Notes: a model not told the origin generated them from the letters alone. DNA of 42,302 bases from Hyphomicrobiales bacterium (GCA_900470965.1 UCCS01000098.1:5121-47422), one strand, 5' to 3'; shown: positions 15,688 through 23,031, numbered from the stretch's first letter. Numbers and translations: made by a program.

Positions 15688-16989
15688 CTACTGCACCGGC
15701 TGTTCCATGCCCGAGGTGGTGTCGAGCGCCAGTTCGGCATTGCCGTCCATCTCGTAGATGTCGTCGCGGAACTGAACGACGCCGTCGGGCATGCCCCAGG
15801 CCGAGATATAGACGAAATAGACAGGAACTTCGGTGGCGAGCTTGATCGGCGTATTGGTGCCGCTTGCGATCACCTGCTCCATCTGCTGACGGTTCCAGCC
15901 GGGCGTTTCACGCAGCAGCCAGTTCGACAGGTCGCGCACGTTCTGGACGCGCACGCAGCCCGAGGATTCAAAGCGCATGAGCTTGTTGAACAGGCCCTGC
16001 TGCGGCGTGTCGTGCATATACTCGCCGTTCTTGTTGTAGAAGTTGATCTTGGTGGACGCCATGGCGTTGATCTTGCCCGGGTCCTGGCGGAACATCAGGT
16101 TCGGTGCCTCGCCGTTCCAGTCGACTGTTTCAGGGGCGACTTCGTTGCCCTTGCCGTCGATCAGGCGGATGGCGTTCTTTTCGAGATAGGTCGGATCCTT
16201 GCGCATCAGCGGCACGATGTCCTTCTCGACGATCGAGCGGGGTGCCGTCCAGTACGGGTTGAGGATGACTTCGTAAACCTTCGAGTTGACGAGATGCGTC
16301 GGGCGGCTCAAGCGGCCGACAACTGCGGTATGACGCGTTGCAACGCTGCCGTCTTCAACAGCTTCCACATAGGCAGCCGGAATGTTGACCATCAGGTGGC
16401 GACGGCCCAGGTCTTCCGGGAAGGTCTGCAGGCGTATGAGGTTTGTGTTCAACTGCTGCAGGCGCACATCGGCGGGAATGTTCATCGCTTTCAGCGTGAA
16501 TTCGCCGAGCACACCATCGGCCGGCAAGCCGTGACGGGCCTGGAAGCGCTTGACGGCGCCGTCGACATAGGAATCGAAAGCGTTGGAGAGGCCGGCTTCA
16601 CGCGGCAGATCGCCGGTGATCGCGAGACGCTGGCGCAGCGCCTGGACGGTGGGGGAGCTAACACCGAGTTGCAGGCGCTGATCACCCGGATTGACTTCGG
16701 GCCAGCCGCCGGCTGATGCGATCTGCTGATACTGCATGATCGCCTGCTGGGTGCTCGGCACCGATTGCGGGCTGAGTATCGGCGTATTGGAGAGAACGGC
16801 AGTCGCCGTGCGCGATGCAGCCTTGGCGTCGAACTGGTCGTCCCAGTTGCCGCGTTTCGGGGCATTCAGGAGACCATCGAGCGCCGATTGCGCGAATACG
16901 GGTCCGGCAAGCGCGCCAGCACCAACCGTTGCCGCCGACGCCAGGAAGGCGCGGCGCGAGAGAGCTTCAATTCCGTTCTTCTTAGACAT
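15688..16989 (-). CDS. Tat-exported L,D-transpeptidase with peptidoglycan-binding domain (LdtP-like)
   Basis: A 433-residue periplasmic L,D-transpeptidase of the YcbB/YkuD type, which makes 3-3 cross-links or related bonds in peptidoglycan. A twin-arginine signal 'SRRAFLASAATVGAG' starts at residue 11 with likely cleavage after 'GPVFA'. A PG-binding helical domain follows ('PTVQALRQRLAITGDLP' to 'FQARHGLPADGVLGEFTLKA'). The catalytic domain contains His326 in 'YMHDTPQQGLF' and nucleophile Cys345 in 'RFESSGCVRVQNVRDL'. The ATG at 16989 has GGGACG upstream; a TTG three codons earlier is less likely. In Liberibacter an orthologous gene is controlled by LdtR. Here ldtR is 3.7 kb away, with an accessory island in between. 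Confidence 0.93.
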   Translation of the reverse strand: MSKKNGIEALSRRAFLASAATVGAGALAGPVFAQSALDGLLNAPKRGNWDDQFDAKAASRTATAVLSNTPILSPQSVPSTQQAIMQYQQIASAGGWPEVNPGDQRLQLGVSSPTVQALRQRLAITGDLPREAGLSNAFDSYVDGAVKRFQARHGLPADGVLGEFTLKAMNIPADVRLQQLNTNLIRLQTFPEDLGRRHLMVNIPAAYVEAVEDGSVATRHTAVVGRLSRPTHLVNSKVYEVILNPYWTAPRSIVEKDIVPLMRKDPTYLEKNAIRLIDGKGNEVAPETVDWNGEAPNLMFRQDPGKINAMASTKINFYNKNGEYMHDTPQQGLFNKLMRFESSGCVRVQNVRDLSNWLLRETPGWNRQQMEQVIASGTNTPIKLATEVPVYFVYISAWGMPDGVVQFRDDIYEMDGNAELALDTTSGMEQPVQ

Positions 16990-17400
16990 TCGTCCCAACC
17001 ACTCAATGCCACGGTGGAGGAACCCGCGGCTCTTTGCGATATCACTGCGCTTTAACGCAGATCCCTATCCGTTCGTTCTTCCGGCGCACCTGGAAATTCC
17101 GCCAGTCCCATCACAAGATTGCGAGGAGCAACCTGGATGGCGCCAATGGTCCATCGAGGACGCCAGCTATCGAATATTCCGCTGTCACATCAATATGGCC
17201 AATTCGTGTTGCCGGGCCGGAAGACAGACTGCCGGTTGCCGGAGACCACATGCAACGAACCATATGACGGGTAAACCGTGCCGGTTAATAACGACTAAAA
17301 AACGGCTTGAATACCGGGCTTTGCGCTTGGCTGCCCTGCGTTGCAAAGATGCCACGCAGAGCGTGAGGAAGACGGCACGAGCCACGAAGATGGCTCACGA
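16990..17400. other. Upstream region of the L,D-transpeptidase gene
   Basis: About 410 bp with no convincing gene. It should hold the promoter and operator of the transpeptidase gene, including the palindrome at 17272-17288. An AT-rich stretch (17285-17305) next to it is a plausible core promoter, but no clean -35/-10 pair is visible. No tRNA or integration target was recognised. Confidence 0.6.
17272..17288. promoter_or_regulatory. Candidate operator (inverted repeat) upstream of the L,D-transpeptidase gene
   Basis: On the leftward strand TTAACCGGCACGGTTTA is an imperfect inverted repeat (TTAACCG / CGGTTTA around GCA). Its size fits a MarR-family operator. A related sequence, TTAAGCCTGCGGTTTAA, lies upstream of ldtR at 21327-21343. 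LdtR binding is inferred only. Confidence 0.35.
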
Positions 17401-17595
17401 GTGTTTAAGAGCTATCAGTCTTGGCAGACCTGGACATTTTCTGAATCCGCCACGCTTCGCCAGATCATGGATCATCTATATGAAGCGCCTGGCTCGGTGT
17501 TGAGCATCACAATCACCGAAGAGGCACCCGCCAAGCGAATCCGCGAAGAGCGCTCGGCCGAGTATCGCGCCAGAAATCCTACCATTCCCGACTAG
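17401..17595 (+). CDS. Small hypothetical protein (low confidence)
   Basis: An open frame of 64 residues from a GTG at 17401, with protein-like segments 'ESATLRQIMDHLYEAPGSV' and a basic helix 'AKRIREERSAEYRARNP'. No family is recognised and the ribosome site is weak. An alternative start lies at 17341 (TTG). It could be a small native gene near the transpeptidase promoter or a remnant at the edge of the island. It is reported because the composition looks coding rather than random. Confidence 0.35.
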   Translation: MFKSYQSWQTWTFSESATLRQIMDHLYEAPGSVLSITITEEAPAKRIREERSAEYRARNPTIPD

Positions 17596-17674
17596 TCCAG
17601 GACGCCCGCTTCTTCGTCGGCCGCTCCATGCCATGAATGATTGCATTGGATCGCCTAAGCCGGATGAACAGTCT

Positions 17675-17776
17675 TCAGCGGTACTTGGCGGTTTTCACCC
17701 GACCGCCGCGCGAGACGTTCAGGAACAGATTGTTGACCGAGGGAGGGAAAGGCAAGATGGCGGAGAAGGACTTCAC
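17675..17776 (-). pseudogene. Truncated RusA-type Holliday junction resolvase (N-terminal fragment)
   Basis: Only 33 codons long. The translation 'LPFPPSVNNLFLNVSRGG' followed by 'RVKTAKYR' is the start of a phage-type RusA endonuclease, which normally continues with a Trp and about 80 more residues bearing the catalytic aspartates. Here a TGA follows directly and no other frame downstream continues the match. The GTG start overlaps the DUF4238 stop (GTGA), so it was probably the next gene of that operon before truncation. The break near 17675 may mark one edge of the island. It cannot be a working resolvase. Confidence 0.7.
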
Positions 17777-18702
17777 CCCCAAATTTGAAAGTTGCTCGGT
17801 TTCCCGCCAACATAGTTCCGGCTCACTCGCAACCTGCCGATGTTCCGCAGCAGCGATGGCGGCTCCATCTTGCTCATTCCGCGCCGCACCTCAGCCAGGT
17901 GGCTGGCATCGAGAGCATAGACGTATTTCCGAGCCTGCCCGATGACCATTTCGTTGACCTTGCGCACAAGCTTACCCATTGGAATCTTCAGCACGTCTTC
18001 TGCAAAGCCTACCGTTGTCGTGGCCAGGAACAGCTTTGTCGGGCTGATAGGCAGCGCCCAATGGCCCTGGTAGTGAACCATCCCCGCTGTGAACGCCACT
18101 GGCCGGTCGGAGGTCATCAGCCTCCGGCTCACTGAGCTGATATCAATCACCGTCCAATGCATTGTCCGAAAAAGCTTGATCAGACCGGGATTGGCTATGA
18201 GGTTGGTGAGCGTGACGATGGCGGCCCGCTCCGGCTGCGTGGCGTCGTGCTTCACCATCCATTCTTCGAACGTCGGCGGATCGTCCGGTCCTTTGGCCGC
18301 TTCGTAGCGCTTCTGGAAATAATCGTTCGGCGCCAGAAGATCCTCTGCGTAGGTCTGCTTGAAGAAGCCAAGCTCTTCGGGGTTGCGGATGATGAGCGAT
18401 GCTACGAACCGCGCCCATACTGCCCGAATCGATGGGTCTTGTGGGATTGGCCCGTTTAGCAGCTTGTCCCGAGCCACCACGGCTTCATCGTCGACCATTT
18501 GCATGAACGAGGTTTCAACCTTGTGCTCTAGATCTGGCGTCAATCCAGGCATCTTATAGAGGTCATTCTCGTAGCCTGTGGCCGTCCGATGAAGCCGCTT
18601 GCTGATTATCAGGCCATCGCCGCGCCGGAGGAATACTTCCAGCTTACCGTCGGCACCTTCCCATTGTTTGAGGTAGAACTTTGGAATGTAGTGGGATTTC
18701 AA
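17773..18702 (-). CDS. DUF4238 family protein
   Basis: A 309-residue protein of the DUF4238 family, identified by the N-terminal 'HYIPKFYLKQW' (4-14), the central 'MTSDRPVAF' (196-204) with 'LPISPTKLFL', and the C-terminal 'KVNEMVIGQARKYVYA' (248-263). The biochemical activity is unknown; members are often found in accessory regions. No signal peptide or membrane segment is seen. The start is a TTG at 18702: the conserved 'HYIP' motif lies at its very N-terminus, and GTGAG precedes it. It begins 6 bp after the stop of a 59-residue gene and ends overlapping the rusA fragment by four bases, so the three form one leftward unit, divergent from a SIR2-like gene. Codon use and GC look less biased than in neighbouring core genes. 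Confidence 0.85.
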   Translation of the reverse strand: MKSHYIPKFYLKQWEGADGKLEVFLRRGDGLIISKRLHRTATGYENDLYKMPGLTPDLEHKVETSFMQMVDDEAVVARDKLLNGPIPQDPSIRAVWARFVASLIIRNPEELGFFKQTYAEDLLAPNDYFQKRYEAAKGPDDPPTFEEWMVKHDATQPERAAIVTLTNLIANPGLIKLFRTMHWTVIDISSVSRRLMTSDRPVAFTAGMVHYQGHWALPISPTKLFLATTTVGFAEDVLKIPMGKLVRKVNEMVIGQARKYVYALDASHLAEVRRGMSKMEPPSLLRNIGRLRVSRNYVGGKPSNFQIWG

Positions 18703-18708
18703 GCGAAC

Positions 18709-18888
18709 TCACTTTTTTGATGTGGCTTGGCCCTTATACCACTTGTTCCAGTTCAGCCCCTTCCCCCTCTCCCGAGGGTCGAACCATTCTCCACCGTATT
18801 TTGCATGGAAAGCCTCAGCGCCCGCCTTGGTCGCGAAGCAATGCACCGTATAGTGCCGGCCATCGTGGAAGATCGTATGGCCGACCAA
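18709..18888 (-). CDS. Small protein (59 aa) upstream of DUF4238 gene
   Basis: This small gene starts with TTG at 18888, preceded by GGAGG at proper spacing, and an in-frame TGA five codons upstream limits the start. The product reads 'VGHTIFHDGRHYTVHCFATK' then 'AGAEAFHAKYGGEWFDP', with a basic C-terminus 'RGKGLNWNKWYKG'. It looks like a genuine compact protein with a beta-strand pair followed by a helix, but no named family is recognised. It is directly upstream of the DUF4238 gene (6-bp gap), so the two are probably co-expressed. The GGAGG ribosome site lies in a possible hairpin (18893-18910), which might limit translation. Function unknown. Confidence 0.6.
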   Translation of the reverse strand: MVGHTIFHDGRHYTVHCFATKAGAEAFHAKYGGEWFDPRERGKGLNWNKWYKGQATSKK

Positions 18889-18892
18889 TCCG

Positions 18893-18920
18893 CCTCCGGC
18901 TCAACCGAGGGCTTTTTTCT
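18893..18920 (+). terminator. Hairpin with T-run between the SIR2-like gene and the DUF4238 operon
   Basis: CCTCCGG (18893-18899) pairs with CCGAGG (18905-18910) with one bulge, followed on the plus strand by a TTTTTT run. As a rightward terminator it has no obvious upstream gene to end. On the leftward strand the same stem covers the ribosome site of the 59-residue gene. Role uncertain. Confidence 0.35.
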
Positions 18921-18998
18921 TTGTGGGTTTCCCTGCGGCTATCTCCTCGACCAATCTGGCCGGTGATACAACTTGTCGTGTTTCTTTTGAGGCGACGC

Positions 18999-20036
18999 AT
19001 GTTTACGAAGAAAACGGTTTTCGTTGTCGGTGCTGGTGGAAGCTTCGAGGTCGGGTTGCCGGTTGGCAATACTCTTAAGACTCGAATAGCCGAAAAGCTG
19101 GACGTGAGGGGTACAGGCTCCTACGAAGGGGACCAAGCCACTGTCAGGGCTATGGCTGCTGCAGCAAAGGAAACTGGCTCGTACGGAAGCGCCATGAACC
19201 GACTGGTTGATGCTGCGCAGGCGATCAGAGGTGCGATGCCTCTGGCAATCTCAATCGACAACTACCTCAACACGCACTCGCACGATGCGGACGTGGTTAT
19301 GATGGGGAAGCTTGGTATCACGGCGTGCATCCTGGACGCAGAGGCACAAAGCACGCTTCGAGAGTACGACAGGGCCTATAACATTGACTTCTCCAAGGTC
19401 CCAGATGCCTGGCACAATACCTTTTGTAAGATGGTCACCGAGAACGTCCATCTCGGCGATTTAGAGTCCATATTCGACAACGTTGCGATCATCACTTTCA
19501 ACTATGACCGCTGTATCGAGCATTACCTGCTGGCGTGGCTTATCAGGTATATGCGGCTCCCATACGGAGATGCTGCCGAGATCTGCAAGAGGCTCCGGAT
19601 TTTCCATCCCTATGGCCAGGTAGGCCAGCTTCCATGGCAGACCTCCACCGGTTCAGGCGTTCGATTTGGGGAGACGCCGACCGAATATAACATCAGACAG
19701 ATTTCGTCGCAGATCCGCACCTTCACAGAACGCGTCGAAGATGAAGAGCTGCTCTCTAAAATGCGAGGGCTACTGAGCGAGGCCGAGCAGATTGTTTATC
19801 TCGGTTTCTCGTTCGGCAAGATGAACATGGATTTGCTATCCATCAACCAGGAAGGGCCGCGCAAAGACATCCTTGGGACGGTCTTCGGAATATCTCTTCC
19901 CAATCGTACGGAGGTTGACCGCCGTATCCGCACTTCTCTGACTGGACCCGACGGATGGTTAGTCACTGGCATGGACCTTACGTCGAGCGGGGCCAACGAA
20001 CTTATGAACGACTACTGGTATCGCCTGTCAAATTAA
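18999..20036 (+). CDS. SIR2-like NADase-type protein, candidate defence effector
   Basis: A 345-residue protein with a SIR2-like domain. Near the N-terminus 'FVVGAGGSFEVGLPVGNTL' (8-26) gives the NAD-binding GAGxS motif. 'SIDNYL' (85-90) is a motif seen in SIR2-type effectors. 'IITFNYDRCIEHYL' (164-177) holds Asn168 and Asp170, and 'FHPYGQVG' (202-209) provides the putative catalytic His203. 'IVYLGFSFG' (265-273) closes the Rossmann fold. There is no zinc-binding cysteine cluster, so it is not a classical deacetylase. Several SIR2-domain proteins of this kind deplete NAD+ during phage infection; that activity is inferred here. GAGG precedes the ATG. AGG, ATA and CGA codons are more frequent than in core neighbours, suggesting transfer. 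It is divergent from the DUF4238 operon across 110 bp. Confidence 0.85.
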   Translation: MFTKKTVFVVGAGGSFEVGLPVGNTLKTRIAEKLDVRGTGSYEGDQATVRAMAAAAKETGSYGSAMNRLVDAAQAIRGAMPLAISIDNYLNTHSHDADVVMMGKLGITACILDAEAQSTLREYDRAYNIDFSKVPDAWHNTFCKMVTENVHLGDLESIFDNVAIITFNYDRCIEHYLLAWLIRYMRLPYGDAAEICKRLRIFHPYGQVGQLPWQTSTGSGVRFGETPTEYNIRQISSQIRTFTERVEDEELLSKMRGLLSEAEQIVYLGFSFGKMNMDLLSINQEGPRKDILGTVFGISLPNRTEVDRRIRTSLTGPDGWLVTGMDLTSSGANELMNDYWYRLSN

Positions 20037-20211
20037 TTGCACACGGCCTTCGGCCCCACCCGCTACACCCACACGGTGCACACGAGCACAGACCCGGTGC
20101 CACGATCACAACGCCAGATTCTACGCTACAGTTGAACTTCAACTTCTACCCGGATTCACACGGATTCCGTGCCGTGCTTTGCTGAAGATTCTTGCAAGCG
20201 AGGTGACGATA

Positions 20212-20358
20212 ATGCACATCGAATTCCATAAAGCCGGATACGATCAGCCAGAGAATTACGACGTGCTTTTCTACGTCGATGGGCGGTCAGCGTGGTTTAG
20301 CAGATACCCACAGCGGCAGAAGCTGGTGATCGTCGTGGAAGGCCATTCTGTTTCATGA
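20212..20358 (+). CDS. Small hypothetical protein (48 aa)
   Basis: A 48-codon frame starting at ATG 20212 with GAGGTG nine bases upstream. The product 'MHIEFHKAGYDQPENYDVLF' continues with a strand-turn-strand pattern and ends 'KLVIVVEGHSVS'. It looks like a real small protein, with an AT-richer composition than the surrounding core genes. No family is recognised. It lies in the island, 175 bp after the SIR2-like gene, and could belong to the same mobile segment. Confidence 0.45.
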   Translation: MHIEFHKAGYDQPENYDVLFYVDGRSAWFSRYPQRQKLVIVVEGHSVS

Positions 20359-20409
20359 TTCCGACGTAGGTGGGATGCTGTCGACACTGGCGATGTAGAG
20401 CTTAGTTTT

Positions 20410-20517
20410 TTAAAAAACCGCCAGTCCGGAGAACTTCGATGTGCTCTTGTTGCAAAGGACGGTGAAGTTTTGCGCGGTGTACGTCAACGAGTAGCGCTCA
20501 GGCCCATTCGACAGCAT
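20410..20517 (-). CDS. Possible tiny protein (35 aa), low confidence
   Basis: A 35-codon frame with GGAGGG spaced well from the ATG. The predicted product 'MLSNGPERYSLTYTAQNFTV' continues to 'KFSGLAVF'. It may be a remnant of a longer gene. No family is recognised. Confidence 0.25.
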   Translation of the reverse strand: MLSNGPERYSLTYTAQNFTVLCNKSTSKFSGLAVF

Positions 20518-20730
20518 GATTCCCTCCAATTCCATGAGCGCTATGGATAGCGAAAGGCGCCCACGGAGGGAAAGCCGTGATGCGCCCTTTGTCGCCGTTG
20601 GAGGTCGGCTTTCGGTGGCACGGAAGTGGCACGGCGCTAGCCGCCATCACGTGCCGTCCAGTACTATTCGATGCGTCTCCGCGCGCTTTAGTGTTTCCTA
20701 ATAAGGAAGCAGTGACACGGAGCTAAATCA
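20518..20730. other. Right-hand end of the island, no gene seen
   Basis: About 210 bp between the tiny frame and the ldtR stop codon. No gene, tRNA, integrase or clear direct repeat matching the left edge was found. A weak stem-loop around TTTCCTAATAAGGAA (20694-20708) lies just after ldtR and may serve as its terminator. Confidence 0.5.
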
Positions 20731-21243
20731 TTACAACCGATACAGGATCTGATCGTTCCAGAAACGATCCAGCCGCTGCAAGAGCTTGTTCATCTGCGTG
20801 AACTCGTCGGTGCCGATGCCGCCGACCTTGTCGATCGAGGCGATGTGGCGTTCGTAGAGCCGGGCCACCGTTTCGGCGATGTCCTGGCCGGTTTCGGTCA
20901 GGCTGATGCGGACCGAGCGGCGATCGATGCGGGAGCGCTGGTGGTTGATGAATCCGAGGTCGACCAGCTTCTTGACGTTGTAGGAGACGTTCGAGCCGAG
21001 ATAGTAGCCGCGGGAACGCAGCTCGCCGGCAGTCAGTTCGGAGTTGCCGATGTTAAAGAGCAGGAGCGCCTGGATGGCGTTGACATCGCTGCGGCCCTGA
21101 CGGTCGAACTCGTCCTTGATGACGTCCAGCAGACGACGGTGAAGACGTTCAACAAGATGAAGGGATTCCATGTAAAGATCGCGGATGCCCTGTTCGTGTG
21201 CATGGAAAGTCGATGCCGCCTGCGGCTTGATTTTCGTGTTCAT
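20731..21243 (-). CDS. ldtR: MarR-family regulator LdtR
   Basis: A 170-residue MarR-type winged-helix regulator. The recognition region 'TAGELRSRGYYLGSNVSYNV' (71-90) followed by 'KKLVDLGFINHQRSRIDRRS' matches LdtR of Liberibacter and its rhizobial orthologues. In Liberibacter, LdtR activates an L,D-transpeptidase gene and affects osmotic tolerance; that knowledge is from the family. Helices at both ends form the dimer interface. There is no cysteine, so redox control is unlikely. It is transcribed in the same direction as the L,D-transpeptidase gene, which lies 3.7 kb downstream beyond the island; in relatives I recall them as neighbours. A palindrome at 21327-21343 lies in its promoter region and suggests autoregulation. 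Confidence 0.88.
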   Translation of the reverse strand: MNTKIKPQAASTFHAHEQGIRDLYMESLHLVERLHRRLLDVIKDEFDRQGRSDVNAIQALLLFNIGNSELTAGELRSRGYYLGSNVSYNVKKLVDLGFINHQRSRIDRRSVRISLTETGQDIAETVARLYERHIASIDKVGGIGTDEFTQMNKLLQRLDRFWNDQILYRL

Positions 21244-21326
21244 TTGACTGCCTCACTGTTTTGTTTGGCGGTGTCGTTTTCTTCCCGCCTTGAGTGAGAC
21301 CCTATCGAATACATATAAAATTCGAC

Positions 21327-21343
21327 TTAAACCGCAGGCTTAA
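21327..21343. promoter_or_regulatory. Candidate operator upstream of ldtR
   Basis: On the leftward strand TTAAGCCTGCGGTTTAA is an imperfect inverted repeat, about 85 bp upstream of ldtR, close to an AT-rich TTTTATATG stretch that may be the -10 region. It resembles the palindrome upstream of the L,D-transpeptidase gene, but the half-site spacing differs by one base. Confidence 0.3.
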
Positions 21344-21372
21344 CAGAGGCTTACCGGAAACCCCTTGATGTA

Positions 21373-21810
21373 TCAGGGTAAATCAACGCTTACCTGGCGT
21401 CGTTGCCGGCGCCGCTCCAGCCACAGGGAAAGCCTGAAAATCCAGTAGATTACGGCCACGATCACGTGGAACAGGATGATCAGCCGATTGGGTCCGAAGA
21501 TCTGCGGAAGCAGGCCGTACATGAGGATCTGGCCGCCGGCGGCCAGCACCCAGATAACCGGCCCCCAGGAGACGGTGAGCCAGAGGCCGAGCGAGGCGAC
21601 AGGGAAAAGAACTGCAAGGGAGGTGCTTGCGACCTTCCACGGCAGGCTCAACAGATCGAAGCGGCCGGCACCGACGAGCGAGTAGCCGACGAGCATCGCC
21701 CAATATTGCAGGCCGAACCAGAAGCAGGAAACGGCAACGAGCCGCAGGAAGAAGATAAAGAGGATATCCGTCAGCGTCCGCTTCGGTATCGTCGGAGAAT
21801 CGGTTTCCAT
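21373..21810 (-). CDS. DUF6163 family membrane protein
   Basis: A 145-residue membrane protein with four hydrophobic segments at about residues 15-45, 58-80, 84-100 and 108-130, and a basic C-terminal tail 'LERRRQRRQ'. It matches, as I recall, a Rhizobiales-specific family annotated DUF6163, commonly found next to ldtR and hemB. The function is unknown. It is upstream of ldtR in the same direction and divergent from hemB across about 135 bp. The N-terminal 12 residues are polar with no signal peptide, so the first segment is probably a true membrane helix. Confidence 0.75.
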   Translation of the reverse strand: METDSPTIPKRTLTDILFIFFLRLVAVSCFWFGLQYWAMLVGYSLVGAGRFDLLSLPWKVASTSLAVLFPVASLGLWLTVSWGPVIWVLAAGGQILMYGLLPQIFGPNRLIILFHVIVAVIYWIFRLSLWLERRRQRRQVSVDLP

Positions 21811-21944
21811 GGCGGGAGATCACACTCGAGTTGCAGCTTCAGTTGTTCGGCTTTCATCCGCCGCGGCCAATCGTCCGGTTTGGATTTTCCGGGGCGCATG
21901 ATAATGAGCGCTCCGATAAATGGAATGGCCCAGGGACAGATATC

Positions 21945-22958
21945 ATGCAGGACAAGACGCATCTCGTCGATGAAATCACCGGTCACCGCCGTATGCGGCG
22001 CAACCGCAAGGCGGACTGGACGCGCCGGCTGGTGCAGGAAAACCGCCTGACGGTTGACGATCTGATCTGGCCGATCTTCATCGTCCCGGGAACAGGCATT
22101 GTCGATCCGATCGCGGCGATGCCTGGCGTCAACCGCATGAGCGTCGACAAGGCGGTCGAAGCGGCGAAGGAAGCGGCCGATCTCGGCATCCCGGCGCTTG
22201 CCACTTTCCCCGACATCGAGATGGAATTGCGCGACGAAACGGGCTCCAACAGCCTGGTTGCCAATAACCTCATCAATCAGACGACCGCGGCCATCAAAAA
22301 GGCGGTACCCAATATCGGCATTATTACCGATGTGGCGCTCGACCCCTTCACCAGCCACGGGCATGACGGCATCCTGCGCGACGGCGAGATCGTCAATGAC
22401 GAAACGGTCGATCAGGTCGTCCGGGCGGCGATCCTGCAGGCCGATGCCGGCGCCGATATCATCGCCCCCTCCGAGATGATGGACGGGCGCATCGGCGCAA
22501 TCCGCCGCGGGCTCGATGCCGCCGGGCACCAGAGCGTCGGCATCATGTCCTATGCGACGAAATTCTCTTCCGGCTTCTACGGTCCCTATCGCGAAGCGAT
22601 CAACACCAAGGGCCTGCTGAAGGGCGACAAGAACAGCTACTATATCAATCCGGCGAACGGCACCGAAGCGATCCGCGATGCCGCCCTCGATGTCGAGGAA
22701 GGCGCAGACATGCTGATGGTCAAGCCGGGGCTTGCCTATCTCGATATCTGCTGGCGCGTGAAGGAGGCCTTCGGCCTGCCGACTTTCGCCTATCAGGTCT
22801 CGGGCGAATATTCGCAGATCAAGGCTGCGGCGATGAACGGCTGGATCGATGGCGAGCGGATCATGATGGAGACGCTGCTTGCCTTCAAGCGCGCCGGCTG
22901 CGACGGCATCCTCACCTATTTTGCGCCGGAAGTAGCGAAAATCCTCGCAAAAAGGTGA
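21945..22958 (+). CDS. hemB: Delta-aminolevulinic acid dehydratase (porphobilinogen synthase)
   Basis: HemB condenses two aminolevulinates to porphobilinogen for haem synthesis. The 337-residue protein has both Schiff-base lysines: Lys206 in 'MSYATKFSSGFYGPYREA' and Lys260 in 'LMVKPGLAYLD'. Where zinc enzymes have a cysteine triad, this one reads 'DVALDPFTSHGHDG' (129-142) with Asp133 and Asp141, the Asp-rich type described for Bradyrhizobium and Pseudomonas that uses Mg2+ rather than Zn2+. The ATG at 21945 follows AGGGA; the 38 upstream in-frame residues look non-coding. It is divergent from DUF6163 and is followed 73 bp later by an RDD protein. Confidence 0.97.
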   Translation: MQDKTHLVDEITGHRRMRRNRKADWTRRLVQENRLTVDDLIWPIFIVPGTGIVDPIAAMPGVNRMSVDKAVEAAKEAADLGIPALATFPDIEMELRDETGSNSLVANNLINQTTAAIKKAVPNIGIITDVALDPFTSHGHDGILRDGEIVNDETVDQVVRAAILQADAGADIIAPSEMMDGRIGAIRRGLDAAGHQSVGIMSYATKFSSGFYGPYREAINTKGLLKGDKNSYYINPANGTEAIRDAALDVEEGADMLMVKPGLAYLDICWRVKEAFGLPTFAYQVSGEYSQIKAAAMNGWIDGERIMMETLLAFKRAGCDGILTYFAPEVAKILAKR

Positions 22959-23031
22959 TTTTCTGGCGAATTATTGTATTTCCCCCTGACGATACCATAT
23001 CAGCGGCATCGTCTTTTGAAGGGAGATATGG

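Noticed and set aside
17285..17305. CtrA-type site (TTAA-N7-TTAA) before the L,D-transpeptidase gene
   Set aside because: The spacing is wrong: TTAA is followed after nine bases by TTTA, so the MarR-type palindrome reading fits better.
18901..19002. Leftward frame ending 'IAAGKPTKKKALG' just upstream of the 59-residue gene
   Set aside because: The frame is closed by stops on both sides, has no ATG/GTG and no ribosome site, and overlaps the start of the SIR2-like gene. It may be a remnant but cannot be supported as a gene.
20516..20701. 61-codon rightward frame at the island end
   Set aside because: Arg/Ser-rich with no ribosome site and no pattern of secondary structure; probably chance.
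17000..20730. tRNA gene or flanking direct repeats as an integration site for the island
   Set aside because: No tRNA cloverleaf, integrase or matching direct repeats were visible at either edge, so the insertion mechanism is unknown.
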